Assembly: GCF_015209595.1 (NCBI RefSeq)
Contig: NZ_JADEYS010000002.1
Span: 124,001 to 188,000 of the forward strand
Reading direction: 5' to 3'
DNA length: 64,000 bases
Source: Pontibacterium sinense
GTDB lineage: Bacteria; Pseudomonadota; Gammaproteobacteria; Pseudomonadales; Balneatricaceae
The notes under the pieces are model-generated. The model made no database searches and was not told the origin of the DNA. It worked only from the letters and a program-made list of their open reading frames with translations. Each line of letters opens with the position of its first letter. Position 1 is the first letter of the stretch. Shown here in pieces: positions 10,487 through 19,431 of this stretch. Both the position numbers and the translations under genes were made by a program.

Positions 10487-11314
10487 ATGTTGCGTTGGCT
10501 GCCATTTCTGGCTGTATTACTGGTTTCATCTGTTCAGGCTCAAACTGATCGAAGAGGGTCGTCGGATGATCCTTCAGTTGAGCGTTTTCCACTGTCCTAT
10601 ATTGTTAATTTTCGGCAAAGCAAAATACCAGAATATCGCCTCATTCTTGGGGGGCTGCAAAAAGTTGATGGTGTGGTGCGTCCTGAGCGTGAGTTGCGTG
10701 TGGCGGGGGATCTCACGCGTATTACTTATCGTATCCCTGACGGTCATACATCGTCGGAGCCTTTTAAGTATCTTCGAAGTCAGCTCACGGCTAAAGGGGC
10801 AGAAGTCTTATTTGAATGTCAGGGACGAGATTGTGGTAGCAGTAACTACTGGGCCAACTCCATATTTCGTTACTCTAAGCTTTATGGCGTGGATCCGACG
10901 CAGCACTACCTTGTCGCTCAGCTGGGGCAGAGCTATTTCGTCATCTATACTGTCATTCGAGGCAACAAGCGGGTTTATGCTCATCTGGAAGTGCTTGCAG
11001 GGCAGCAGCGAGACCTCACAGAGGACCTTATTGGGCAAGGTTATGCTCAGGTGCCTCCAAATGGGGAGCTTCCTCAGTCTCTGTTCGATTATCTGGAGCA
11101 AAACCCGCAATTAAAGATCTGGTTGGTTGGCTTTGATCGGAAGGACGGCGAAGTGGATGACATCATTGAGCGTTCTGAAGGTCAGGCGAGGCAATTAAAG
11201 CAAGTGCTGCAACAGCAGGTGGATGCAGATCGTATCCGGATATTTGGTGTTGGGCCGCTAGCTCCACTCATGATGAAGGCAGGTGAAGCAGGGGTCTATA
11301 TAATCCGCGAGTAG
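10487..11314 (+). CDS. DUF4892 protein, exported, OmpA-like C-terminus
   Basis: A 275-residue protein with a signal peptide (LRWLPFLAVLLVSSVQAQ), so probably periplasmic or outer-membrane linked. The body fits DUF4892, and the C-terminal ~80 residues (PQLKIWLVGFDR, then EGQARQLKQVLQ) look like a degenerate OmpA-type fold. Its biochemical role is unknown. The ATG at 10487 is chosen because GGAGG at 10477-10481 is ideally spaced and the signal peptide then starts at residue 1. It follows the hydrolase by 47 bases and precedes the patatin gene by 9, suggesting one transcript. Confidence 0.75.
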   Translation: MLRWLPFLAVLLVSSVQAQTDRRGSSDDPSVERFPLSYIVNFRQSKIPEYRLILGGLQKVDGVVRPERELRVAGDLTRITYRIPDGHTSSEPFKYLRSQLTAKGAEVLFECQGRDCGSSNYWANSIFRYSKLYGVDPTQHYLVAQLGQSYFVIYTVIRGNKRVYAHLEVLAGQQRDLTEDLIGQGYAQVPPNGELPQSLFDYLEQNPQLKIWLVGFDRKDGEVDDIIERSEGQARQLKQVLQQQVDADRIRIFGVGPLAPLMMKAGEAGVYIIRE

Positions 11315-11323
11315 GAGGCAGGG

Positions 11324-12250
11324 ATGGCAACAGTCTCATTGGTTCTGGGTAGTGGTGGTGCAAGGGGATACGCACACATTGGTGTCATCGAAGAAATAGA
11401 GCGTCGAGGCTACGAGATTATTTGTATCGCTGGAAGCTCTATGGGCGCGCTGGTTGGTGGCGTGTATGCTGCGGGTGGTTTGGAGGCATACAGGGAGTGG
11501 GTTGTCGGTCTAACCAAGTTTGAGATCTTCAGGCTGCTTGATGTCACGCTTACGCGAGGCGCCATACGAGGTGAACGCTTGTTTCAGCGCCTTAATGATA
11601 TGGTGGGGGATCCTGCCATTGAGGATCTGCCGCTAACGTATACTGCTGTTGCGACAGATATCGCACGTCAAAAAGAGGTCTGGTTCCAGTCGGGCTCACT
11701 GCAAACTGCAATGCGTGCCTCCATCTCGGTTCCTGGTTTCTTTACGCCTTATGTTCACGAAAATCGGGTATTGGTTGATGGTGGGGTGCTTAATCCGTTG
11801 CCGATTATTCCCACCGTTGCTGCTCATGCCGATCTGATTATCGCGGTGGATCTTAATGCCCGCGATCCTAAGCATGACGCCTTGAATCTACCTGATAATG
11901 CCTACTTAAACCGCAGTGGCGTCAGTGATAGCTGGCATTTAGATTCCGTCTCGGCTGCTGGAAGCGCGAATGGAAACGGCAATGGGCACGCAAGCAATGA
12001 TGCAGAAGGTCAAAAGCGTGAACCTCCTCGGGTGGGTGGGCGAATTGATATTCTGCTGGATTCGGTAGAAGTGATGCAGGGAAGCCTGTCGCAGTACAAA
12101 ATTGCCGGTTATCCACCTGATCTGGTGGTGCCCATTCCGCATGATCTTTGCCATTTCTTTGAGTTTTATCGTGCGGAAGAGGTTATTGAGGTGGGGCGTC
12201 AGATTACTCGTGAGCGTTTGGAGGCACTTGAGAAAGGTGCGTTGCTCTAA
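11324..12250 (+). CDS. Patatin-like phospholipase (RssA family)
   Basis: Predicted serine lipid acyl hydrolase of 308 residues. It shows the glycine-rich oxyanion loop GSGGARGYAHIGV, the nucleophile elbow GSSMG and the catalytic aspartate in VDGGVLNPLP, the Ser-Asp dyad of patatins. There is no signal peptide, as in E. coli RssA. An insertion near residues 190-245 is rich in Gly, Asn and Ser and is unlike the compact core. It is convergent with the smr gene, whose stop lies 3 bases beyond. Confidence 0.87.
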   Translation: MATVSLVLGSGGARGYAHIGVIEEIERRGYEIICIAGSSMGALVGGVYAAGGLEAYREWVVGLTKFEIFRLLDVTLTRGAIRGERLFQRLNDMVGDPAIEDLPLTYTAVATDIARQKEVWFQSGSLQTAMRASISVPGFFTPYVHENRVLVDGGVLNPLPIIPTVAAHADLIIAVDLNARDPKHDALNLPDNAYLNRSGVSDSWHLDSVSAAGSANGNGNGHASNDAEGQKREPPRVGGRIDILLDSVEVMQGSLSQYKIAGYPPDLVVPIPHDLCHFFEFYRAEEVIEVGRQITRERLEALEKGALL

Positions 12251-12253
12251 CGA

Positions 12254-12814
12254 TTAGCTGTTATCTCGTTTTAGCAGTATGTACAGTGCACCTGTGCCGC
12301 CATCCCTGTCTTGTGCGGATGTGAATGCCAGTACGCCAGGCATTCTGCGTAGCCATTCATTTACATAAGATTTCACCAATGGCTGTTTGCCTGACTGGCT
12401 GTACGCTTTGCCATGCACGACAATCACTGCGCGCATTTTCCGGTTTCGGGCCGTGCGAATAAAGCGGCTCAATTCGTCGCGAGCATCATCAATGGTGTAG
12501 CCGTGCAGATCAAGCCCTTCTTCCCAAGGGATATGCCCTTGTTTCAAGCGCTTCAGTACGCGAAGTTGAACGCCGGGTGCGGCGAAGATCAGCTCCTCAT
12601 TAGACTCGACCAGATCGGCGGCTTCACTGGATAGGTTGTCGATTACTTTTTCTTCCTCAATCAAGGCCGCAGCGCGTTTGGCGTCGAGATTGATATCTTT
12701 GCGTCGCTTCGGTTTCAGATCGGCACGATCGTGAGAGTGTCGTTTGACGCCCTGCATAGCATCAGCAAAGGAAAACTCCTCATCGGAGTTGTCAGGTTTG
12801 GCGCGGTCTGACAT
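12254..12814 (-). CDS. Smr-domain endonuclease family protein
   Basis: A 186-residue protein with a charged, flexible N-terminal half and a C-terminal Smr domain carrying DLHGYT and the VVHGKAYS loop, the DLHG and HGxG-like motifs of Smr nucleases. It is divergent from prmB, the arrangement of E. coli smrB (ribosome-collision endonuclease) and prmB. A role in cleaving mRNA at stalled ribosomes is therefore possible, but it could equally be the SmrA-type paralogue. The gene ends 3 bases from the patatin stop. Confidence 0.82.
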   Translation of the reverse strand: MSDRAKPDNSDEEFSFADAMQGVKRHSHDRADLKPKRRKDINLDAKRAAALIEEEKVIDNLSSEAADLVESNEELIFAAPGVQLRVLKRLKQGHIPWEEGLDLHGYTIDDARDELSRFIRTARNRKMRAVIVVHGKAYSQSGKQPLVKSYVNEWLRRMPGVLAFTSAQDRDGGTGALYILLKRDNS

Positions 12815-12914
12815 GGCTTTTCAACCCAAATTTCATTAACATAGCGGCCCTTCTGCGGAGTCTGTCGTACATACTCCCTGTGACCCTTAACGGGGCGATA
12901 TTATCCGGTGAGTA

Positions 12915-13832
12915 ATGATGAACGATCAAGACCCGATTAAAAATGAACTGCATACTTTGCGTGATTATATACGTTGGTGCATGAGTGCGTTTGGTGAACA
13001 CGACGTGTTTTTCGGCCATGGCACTGACAACGCATGGGATGAGGCGGTGCAGTTGGTATTGGGTGCCGTGCATCTGCCGTGGGATGCAGATAAGGCTGTG
13101 TTGGATGGTCGTCTTACCTCCCCTGAGAAAGATAAGATTCTGGCGTTCATTGAAAAGCGGGTACATGAGCGTGTGCCATTGCCTTATCTGACGAATGAAG
13201 CATGGTTTTCGGGCATGCCATTTTATGTCGATGAACGCGTGATTGTTCCGCGCTCACCGATTGCTGAACTAATTGATGCACAATTCGCCCCGTTTCTGAG
13301 GGAAGGGGCGGTGAACCGTATTTTGGATCTGTGTACGGGAAGTGGTTGTATCGGCATTGCGTGCGCGTATGCATTCCCGGAATCTGATGTGGATCTGGTG
13401 GATCTGTCTGATGATGCTCTGGATGTTGCGAGTATTAACGTAGCGCGGCATGAACTGGAGCAGCGGGTAATCCCTCGCCAAAGTGATCTGTTTAATGCAC
13501 TGAAAGGCGAGCGTTATGATCTAATCGTATCCAATCCGCCGTATGTAGATGCTGAGGATCTGGCGTCGATGCCGGATGAGTACGCTCATGAGCCTGAGTT
13601 GGCGTTGGGCTCCGGTGATGATGGTCTGGATATCACTAAACGTATCTTGCGGGAAGCCAATGATTATCTGACTGATGATGGACTGCTTGTTGTTGAAGTG
13701 GGCAATAGTGAAGTGCATCTGATGGAGCAGTATCCTCAATTACCACTGATCTGGCTGGAGCTGGAGCAGGGTGGAAATGGTGTATTTGCCATTAGTGCAG
13801 CTGATCTGAAAGCGCACCGGGAAGAAATTTAA
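12915..13832 (+). CDS. prmB: Ribosomal protein uL3 glutamine N5-methyltransferase
   Basis: SAM-dependent enzyme that methylates a glutamine of ribosomal protein uL3. The 305-residue protein has the SAM-binding loop DLCTGSGCIGIA and the catalytic NPPY in IVSNPPYVDAEDLA. The following PDEYAHEPELALGSGDDGLD region is characteristic of PrmB rather than PrmC. Two adjacent ATGs (12915 and 12918) are possible starts. It is followed by aroC as in E. coli. Confidence 0.94.
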   Translation: MMNDQDPIKNELHTLRDYIRWCMSAFGEHDVFFGHGTDNAWDEAVQLVLGAVHLPWDADKAVLDGRLTSPEKDKILAFIEKRVHERVPLPYLTNEAWFSGMPFYVDERVIVPRSPIAELIDAQFAPFLREGAVNRILDLCTGSGCIGIACAYAFPESDVDLVDLSDDALDVASINVARHELEQRVIPRQSDLFNALKGERYDLIVSNPPYVDAEDLASMPDEYAHEPELALGSGDDGLDITKRILREANDYLTDDGLLVVEVGNSEVHLMEQYPQLPLIWLELEQGGNGVFAISAADLKAHREEI

Positions 13833-13907
13833 GCGAGGCGGTATACTTAGGCCTCTGTTAGCTGGCGTGAAAACGCTGGACGATGTTTATAAAAGTGGAT
13901 TGAAACG

Positions 13908-14999
13908 ATGTCAGGAAATAGCTTCGGAAAACTCTTTACTGTGACGACCTTTGGTGAGAGTCACGGCCCAGCGCTGGGTTGTATTGTTGATGGTTGCCCT
14001 CCTGGTATTGAGCTGAGCGCGGAAGACCTTCAGGTTGATCTGGATCGCCGTAAGCCGGGAACGTCTCGTCATACGACTCAGCGTCGCGAAGATGATGTAG
14101 TAGAGATTCTTTCGGGTGTATTCGAAGGCAAAACGACAGGCACGCCGATTGGTCTGTTGATCAAAAACACCGATCAGCGATCGAAAGATTACTCTAACAT
14201 TGCTGAGACGTTCCGACCGGCGCATGCTGATTATGTCTATTCTCACAAATACGGCTTCCGGGATTACCGCGGTGGCGGTCGTTCTTCTGCGCGCGAGACA
14301 GCGATGCGCGTTGCTGCCGGTGCAGTAGCGAAGAAGTTCCTGGCATCGAAAGGGGTTCAGGTGCGAGGGTACCTGTCTCAGTTGGGTCCAATCGCGATTG
14401 ATATGGAAAGCTTCGATTGGAATGAAGTAGGTAACAATCCCTTCTTTTCGCCTGATGCTAAAAAAGCAGAAGAGATGGCGCAGTATATGGATGAGCTGCG
14501 TAAAGAGGGTAACTCTGTTGGGGCAAAAATTTCTGTTGTCGCCAGTGGAGCACCTGTTGGATTGGGTGAGCCTATCTTCGATCGGTTGGATGCCGAGTTG
14601 GCTCATGCGCTGATGAGTATCAACGCCGTAAAAGGCATTGAGATCGGAGATGGTTTTGCATCGGTGGCGCAAAAAGGTACTGAGCACCGCGATGAGATGA
14701 CTCCGGAAGGTTTCTTGTCCAATCATGCGGGGGGTATCTTGGGTGGTATCTCAACTGGGCAGGATATCATTGCTCATATTGCCTTAAAGCCAACATCAAG
14801 CTTGCGTTTGCCGGGTCGCAGTATTAACGATCGCGGTGAGGAGATTGAGGTCGTGACGAAAGGTCGTCATGATCCTTGTGTCGGTATTCGGGCAACACCC
14901 ATTGCAGAGGCGATGATGGCGATTGTGTTGATGGACCACTTCCTGCGCAATCGCGGGCAGAACGCAGACGTGACATCTGATTTGCCGGTGATTAAGTAA
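13908..14999 (+). CDS. aroC: Chorismate synthase
   Basis: Last step of the shikimate pathway: 5-enolpyruvylshikimate 3-phosphate to chorismate, using reduced FMN. The 363-residue protein has the three family signatures: [18 protein letters not shown], the [18 protein letters not shown] segment and the late [17 protein letters not shown]. Chorismate supplies the trp genes further along this window. It is 75 bases downstream of prmB, probably co-transcribed. Confidence 0.97.
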   Translation: MSGNSFGKLFTVTTFGESHGPALGCIVDGCPPGIELSAEDLQVDLDRRKPGTSRHTTQRREDDVVEILSGVFEGKTTGTPIGLLIKNTDQRSKDYSNIAETFRPAHADYVYSHKYGFRDYRGGGRSSARETAMRVAAGAVAKKFLASKGVQVRGYLSQLGPIAIDMESFDWNEVGNNPFFSPDAKKAEEMAQYMDELRKEGNSVGAKISVVASGAPVGLGEPIFDRLDAELAHALMSINAVKGIEIGDGFASVAQKGTEHRDEMTPEGFLSNHAGGILGGISTGQDIIAHIALKPTSSLRLPGRSINDRGEEIEVVTKGRHDPCVGIRATPIAEAMMAIVLMDHFLRNRGQNADVTSDLPVIK

Positions 15000-15047
15000 T
15001 TTTCGGATTACCACTGGTTCGGCTGTAGTTTCAAATTGCAGTTTTTG

Positions 15048-15075
15048 ATATGCCCGGTGTTGCAACCGGGCATAT
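15048..15075. repeat. 11-bp perfect hairpin between aroC and speE
   Basis: ATATGCCCGGT (15048-15058) and ACCGGGCATAT (15065-15075) are exact inverted repeats around a 6-base loop. No T-run follows on either strand, so it is not a textbook Rho-independent terminator. It may be an mRNA-stabilising or Rho-dependent element, or an operator. Confidence 0.6.
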
Positions 15076-15174
15076 TGCGTATGGATAGTAATAAGGTGGG
15101 CTGCTTTTGTGGCCTTAACGCTTTTTTTGTGCGGCTGATATGCAGCTTGTGCACGAAGATGGTGAAAATAGAAG

Positions 15175-16029
15175 ATGACAACTTTGTACACTGAAAAATT
15201 ATACGATGGTTACGGCCAGAGCTTCGAGATTGATGAAGTGCTGTTTGAGCAGCAAACAGATTCATGGCATCTGATTATCTTCCGTAACCGTTTTTTCGGT
15301 ACTGTGATGGCGCTGGACGGAATCATCCAGACGACAGAGAAGGATGAGTTCGTATACCATGAGATGCTGACGCACGTGCCATTATTTGCACATGGCGATG
15401 CGAAAAAAGTCCTGATTATCGGTGGTGGTGACGGTGGTATTCTGCGTGAGGTGCTTAAGCATCCTGAAGTAGAGCAGGTGACGCAGGTTGAGATTGACCA
15501 GGCTGTTATCGATATGTGTAAAGAGTACCTGCCGGGTCATTCCGCAGGCGCTTTTGACGATCCGCGTGCAAAAATTGTGATTGCAGATGGGATGGACTTT
15601 GTTCAGCAGGACGGTGAGAAATACGATGTTATTATTTCTGACTGCACTGATCCAGTGGGTCCGGGTGAAGTGCTGTTCTCCAGTGATTTTTATCAGGGAT
15701 GTAAAAAACACCTGAATGACGGCGGCATCTTTGTGGCGCAGAATGGTGTGGCATATATGCAGGTCGATGAAGTGGTTACAACGCGTCGACGTTTGAGTCC
15801 GTACTTTGCTGATCAGACCTTCTATGCGGCGGCGGTGCCAACCTATGTAGGTGGTGTGATGACGCTTGCATGGGGGGCTGATGATAGTAGTTTGCGTCAG
15901 CAGTCGCTGGATGTTCTGCAGGAACGTTTTGCTGCAAGTGGTATGAAGACCCGCTACTACAATCCTGCGGTACATGCTGGTGCATTTGCATTGCCGCAGT
16001 TTGTGTTGGATGCGCTGAGCGAGGCCTGA
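15175..16029 (+). CDS. speE: Spermidine (polyamine) synthase
   Basis: Aminopropyltransferase that moves the aminopropyl group of decarboxylated SAM to putrescine. The 284-residue protein has the gatekeeping N-terminal beta domain ([16 protein letters not shown]), the nucleotide-binding loop [16 protein letters not shown] and the catalytic aspartate region [10 protein letters not shown]. Length and motifs match bacterial SpeE. No speD lies nearby, so the decarboxylase must be elsewhere. A strong terminator follows. Confidence 0.95.
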   Translation: MTTLYTEKLYDGYGQSFEIDEVLFEQQTDSWHLIIFRNRFFGTVMALDGIIQTTEKDEFVYHEMLTHVPLFAHGDAKKVLIIGGGDGGILREVLKHPEVEQVTQVEIDQAVIDMCKEYLPGHSAGAFDDPRAKIVIADGMDFVQQDGEKYDVIISDCTDPVGPGEVLFSSDFYQGCKKHLNDGGIFVAQNGVAYMQVDEVVTTRRRLSPYFADQTFYAAAVPTYVGGVMTLAWGADDSSLRQQSLDVLQERFAASGMKTRYYNPAVHAGAFALPQFVLDALSEA

Positions 16030-16051
16030 TACGGCCACTGATTGTGCTCTG

Positions 16052-16077
16052 AAAAGCCGGCGAAAGCCGGTTTTTTT
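16052..16077 (+). terminator. Rho-independent terminator after speE
   Basis: A compact hairpin with a GAAA tetraloop (16062-16065) closes between 16056-16061 and 16066-16071, with a flanking A-run and a T-run of seven. A classic intrinsic terminator. Confidence 0.85.
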
Positions 16078-16127
16078 GTTTTGCTCTTTTCTATTCTATT
16101 CTGTCGCATCTATCCAGATGGAGCTTT

Positions 16128-17291
16128 ATGGTTAGCTTGCCTTACGCCCAATTGTCCGGATTCTATTTTTTCTATTTCGCATTGCTGGGTGCGTTGGTTC
16201 CGTATTGGAGTCTGTATCTCAAATCTTACGGGTTCGGTGCAGAGACCATCGGAATACTGATGGCGCTGTTGCACGCTACACGTATCGTCGCGCCCAATAT
16301 ATGGGGATGGCTGGCGGATAAAACCGGGCAGCGGTTGCGTATTGTGCAGGCGGGATCGTTTGTTACGTGCCTGATTTTTGTTGCTATTTTCTGGCAGGAC
16401 GATGCCTTGGGAATTGCGATGGTGATGCTCGGGTTCAGCTTTTTCTGGAATGCAGTGCTACCACAATTCGAAGTCATTACGTTGTCTCATCTGGGTGAGA
16501 AGCGTGACCGCTACAGTCGTATCAGGCTTTGGGGGTCGATCGGGTTTATTGTTGCGGTACTGGCCGTGGGCTGGGTGTTTGATTGGATCAGTGTCCGTGC
16601 GTTGCCGATAATCATGTTGGTTATCATGGTGCTTATCTGGATAAATTCATTGTTTGTGCCAGCGCCTCCAGTGCTTGCGGCGAGTAAAGAAGTGGGCGAT
16701 GGATTTTTGAAGCTGCTGTTGCGTCCGCAGGTGATTGCGTTTTTTGTGATCTGCTTTCTTGTGCAGTTTAGTCATGGCGCCTACTACACCTTCTATAGCG
16801 TACTGATGGAAAGTGTTGGCTTTAGCCGCGGTGAAATAGGTGTGCTGTGGGCTATTGGGGTTGTCGCAGAGGTAGTCATTTTTATTTATATGCATAGCCT
16901 GATACAGCGCTTTGGCCTGAGATGGATCATGATCATCAGTCTGATGCTGTGTGTAGTGCGCTGGCTGATGATCGGATTGTGGCCGGAAGAGTTGGTGCTG
17001 ATGGTCGTTGCACAAACGCTGCATGCTGCGACCTTTGGTACGCTTCATGCGGTTGGTATTGCACTTGTTCATCATTACTTTACGGATAAAACTCACGGTC
17101 AGGGACAGGCGCTTTTTTCGAGTTTTGGGTTTGGGGCTGGCGGTGCATTAGGCGCAGTTGTTAGTGGTTATCTGTGGGATGGGCTGGGTGGTAGTTGGAC
17201 ATTCTATGTTTCAGCGGCTGTCGTTGCTGTCGCTATTGTGTTGGCTCTGGTCTGGATCAGGCCGGAAAAAGTGCAGCAAAATCCCGTTTAA
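16128..17291 (+). CDS. MFS transporter, HcaT-like
   Basis: Inner-membrane carrier of 387 residues with about 12 predicted helices. The N-terminus (SLPYAQLSGFYFFYFALLGA) and the WGWLADKTGQR loop between helices 2 and 3 resemble the phenylpropionate permease (HcaT) family of the major facilitator superfamily. The substrate cannot be assigned. A related MFS gene follows aroC in P. aeruginosa, so the position looks conserved without showing a functional link. Confidence 0.83.
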   Translation: MVSLPYAQLSGFYFFYFALLGALVPYWSLYLKSYGFGAETIGILMALLHATRIVAPNIWGWLADKTGQRLRIVQAGSFVTCLIFVAIFWQDDALGIAMVMLGFSFFWNAVLPQFEVITLSHLGEKRDRYSRIRLWGSIGFIVAVLAVGWVFDWISVRALPIIMLVIMVLIWINSLFVPAPPVLAASKEVGDGFLKLLLRPQVIAFFVICFLVQFSHGAYYTFYSVLMESVGFSRGEIGVLWAIGVVAEVVIFIYMHSLIQRFGLRWIMIISLMLCVVRWLMIGLWPEELVLMVVAQTLHAATFGTLHAVGIALVHHYFTDKTHGQGQALFSSFGFGAGGALGAVVSGYLWDGLGGSWTFYVSAAVVAVAIVLALVWIRPEKVQQNPV

Positions 17292-17360
17292 AGTTGTTTT
17301 GCAGTGCAGTTTGTATAGTATTAGAGAAGATAACAAATAAAGTAGCATCAAGGAGTCGGG

Positions 17361-17615
17361 ATGAAATTCAAGATAGATATCGAGATGAAACCCGAAGAGC
17401 TGCGTAAGGTTCTCGGGCTGCCAGATGTTGAAGGATTTCATGAGGATATGATGAATCGGATTCGCGAGCAGATGGAAGCTGGCGTAGAAGGTTATGATCC
17501 TCTAACACTGTTCAAGCCGTACCTGAGTAGTGGGCTTGGCTCCATGGACGCGCTGCAAAAAATAATGCTGAGCATGATGACTAACCCCTATGGCGGGGGT
17601 AAGAGTTCCGAATAG
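17361..17615 (+). CDS. DUF6489-like small protein beside phaR
   Basis: An 84-residue soluble protein of unknown function, beginning MKFKIDIEMKPEELRKVLGLPD, which fits what I recall of DUF6489. An AAGGAG site lies just upstream. A Met-rich stretch (IMLSMMTNP) ends the protein. It lies 47 bases before phaR and opposite phaE-phaC, so a link with polyhydroxyalkanoate granules is suggested by context only. Confidence 0.72.
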   Translation: MKFKIDIEMKPEELRKVLGLPDVEGFHEDMMNRIREQMEAGVEGYDPLTLFKPYLSSGLGSMDALQKIMLSMMTNPYGGGKSSE

Positions 17616-17662
17616 TCGTATGTATCAGGGATTGGGTGGTCTTCGGAAGAGAGAGAACTGCT

Positions 17663-18139
17663 TTGCGTATTTTAAGAAAGTACACTAACCGTCGTCTATA
17701 TGACACTTCACGCAGCTGCTATGTCACATTGGAAGATGTTAAAGCGCTGGTTTTGAGCGGCGAGGCATTTCAGGTTCAGGATTCAAAAACCGGTGCTGAC
17801 CTGACGCGTAATATTTTACTGCAAATCATTAGTGAGCAGGAAGCTCAAGGGCATGGAACCTTGCTGACTAATCAGGTGTTGCAGCAGCTAATCCGTTTCT
17901 ACGGGGATAGCATGCAGGGTATGATGAGCCAGTATCTGGAGCAGAGTATCGCAGCTTTTTTAGAGCATCAGGAGCGCATTCGCGAACAGATGCAAACGAT
18001 GATGGGAGCGGCGAACCCGCTGACCATGATGAACCGCATCGCTGACCAGAACATGGCGATGTGGGGCGGAATGTTTACTCCTGAAAAAGGCGATGAGCCG
18101 TACGTTGCTCCTGAGCCTGAAAAAGAGCAGGACAAGTAA
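17663..18139 (+). CDS. phaR: Polyhydroxyalkanoate synthesis repressor PhaR
   Basis: DNA- and granule-binding regulator that represses phasin and PHA genes until polymer accumulates. The 158 residues start with the strongly conserved RILRKYTNRRLYDT and continue with the YVTLEDVKALV segment of the PHB/PHA accumulation regulator domain. Two tandem helical DUF-type regions follow, and the tail is Glu/Pro-rich. An in-frame GTG at 17636 would add nine residues, but the TTG at 17663 matches the family N-terminus and has a GA-rich site upstream. It is convergent with phaC. Confidence 0.88.
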   Translation: MRILRKYTNRRLYDTSRSCYVTLEDVKALVLSGEAFQVQDSKTGADLTRNILLQIISEQEAQGHGTLLTNQVLQQLIRFYGDSMQGMMSQYLEQSIAAFLEHQERIREQMQTMMGAANPLTMMNRIADQNMAMWGGMFTPEKGDEPYVAPEPEKEQDK

Positions 18140-18146
18140 CTGCTCC

Positions 18147-18171
18147 ATTGCGCCTGAGTCCTCAGGGCAAT
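18147..18171 (+). terminator. Hairpin after phaR (no T-run)
   Basis: ATTGC/GCAAT and CCTGAG/CTCAGG form an 11-bp stem with one bulged G and a 2-base turn (a larger loop in practice). The T-run is missing, so termination is only possible. A second hairpin, GCACCTGT/ACAGGTGC at 18336-18357, lies just past the phaC stop, also without a T-run. Confidence 0.4.
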
Positions 18172-18363
18172 GAATCAATGAATACGCGTTCGATTGTTTA
18201 GCGGCGGTCGAATGCGTACCTTTCTTTATGGTTTTCCATCGTGTTACATCTAATTCGCATTGTGCGGCTTAAGCGCAGTGCAGGCCTGTTGCGAGTCGAA
18301 TACCTTTAGGTATGAGGAGCGTGGAGAAAGGTTGAGCACCTGTCGGCGAACAGGTGCGATTGA

Positions 18364-19428
18364 TCAGTCGTGAGCGGTTAGCCAGTTTACAATTTTGGGG
18401 GCGACCAGGGTCTGTGCTTTGCCAGATACAAAGACGCCGATATGTCCACCGTGAACCTTCATCTCTTCGTAGTCAGAGCTGCTGACATGGTTGGCCAGTG
18501 CCACTGAAGCAGCGGGCGGGACAAGGTGGTCAAAACTACCGTATATATTCAGAACAGGCTGCGTGATGTTCGATAAATCCACCTGCTTGTCGCCAATCAT
18601 CGCTTCGCCTTTGATCAGCTTGTTGTCATGGAAGAACTGCTTGATGAACTGTCTGAACGCTTCCCCGGCCTGATCAGGGCTGTCATAGATCCATTTTTCC
18701 ATGCGCAAAAAGCTCAGGGCGCTTTCTTCGTTTTCAAGCTGGTTTGGCATCCCAAGATTTTTCTGAATGCCTAAGCGCATTGGCATGAGTGAATTGTAGG
18801 AGTCGTTGAGCATGCTGCCCGGGATGTTGCCGTAGGTGTCGACCGCAAGATCTGCATCCACTGAGCGCGCCAGGTGGGCGAGCAGGTTGTCCGGCGTATG
18901 GAAGTCGACCGGAGTGACCATGGTGATGAGGTTTTTGATCTTGTGCGGATTCATTGCGGTATAGCACAGGCTAAATGTCCCGCCCTGGCAGATCCCCAGC
19001 AGATTAATCTGGTCTTTGCCGCTACGCTCGCGAACGTGATCTACACAGTTGTTAAGGTATTCATTGATGTAATCGTCGAGATCAAGATAGCGGTCAGCAG
19101 CATCCGGGTAGCCCCAGTCGATGACATAAACCTCCTGACCTTGTTCCAGCAGGCGTAATAGAATGGAGCGTTCAGGCTCTAGATCAATCATGTACGGGCG
19201 ATTTACCAGTGCGTAGCAGATTAGTACTGGCGTGGTGTTGGCTGGTTCGCCAATGGGGGTATAGCGATGGAGGCGTAACTTGTCTTCGCGATACACTTCC
19301 TCTTTAGGTGTTTGGCCAACATCGACCTCTTTCAGCTTCTGAAGTGTGTTGTAGCTTTTCAAAAGCTTTCGGTTGAAGTCGAATAGCTCTTCGGCAACCT
19401 TTGCTGGCTTAAGGTGTATTGAGTCCAT
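18364..19428 (-). CDS. phaC: Class III PHA synthase catalytic subunit PhaC
   Basis: Polymerises (R)-3-hydroxyacyl-CoA into polyhydroxyalkanoate at the granule surface. The 354-residue length fits the short class III enzyme. The lipase-box nucleophile is Cys147 in LLGICQGGTF (Cys149 in Allochromatium PhaC). The aspartate in YGSFDHLVPP and the histidine in HGGHIGVF complete the triad. It starts 3 bases after the phaE stop, with its AAGGAG site inside the phaE end, so PhaE and PhaC are made together. Confidence 0.95.
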   Translation of the reverse strand: MDSIHLKPAKVAEELFDFNRKLLKSYNTLQKLKEVDVGQTPKEEVYREDKLRLHRYTPIGEPANTTPVLICYALVNRPYMIDLEPERSILLRLLEQGQEVYVIDWGYPDAADRYLDLDDYINEYLNNCVDHVRERSGKDQINLLGICQGGTFSLCYTAMNPHKIKNLITMVTPVDFHTPDNLLAHLARSVDADLAVDTYGNIPGSMLNDSYNSLMPMRLGIQKNLGMPNQLENEESALSFLRMEKWIYDSPDQAGEAFRQFIKQFFHDNKLIKGEAMIGDKQVDLSNITQPVLNIYGSFDHLVPPAASVALANHVSSSDYEEMKVHGGHIGVFVSGKAQTLVAPKIVNWLTAHD

Positions 19429-19431
19429 CGA

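Noticed and set aside
12915-12917. Frameshift or pseudogene among the core genes
   Set aside because: All core enzymes checked, including prmB with its doubled ATG, are full length for their families with catalytic residues present; only the window-edge genes are partial.
15048-15075. Hairpin considered as an intrinsic terminator for aroC
   Set aside because: Strong stem but no T-run on either strand, so it is listed only as an inverted repeat.
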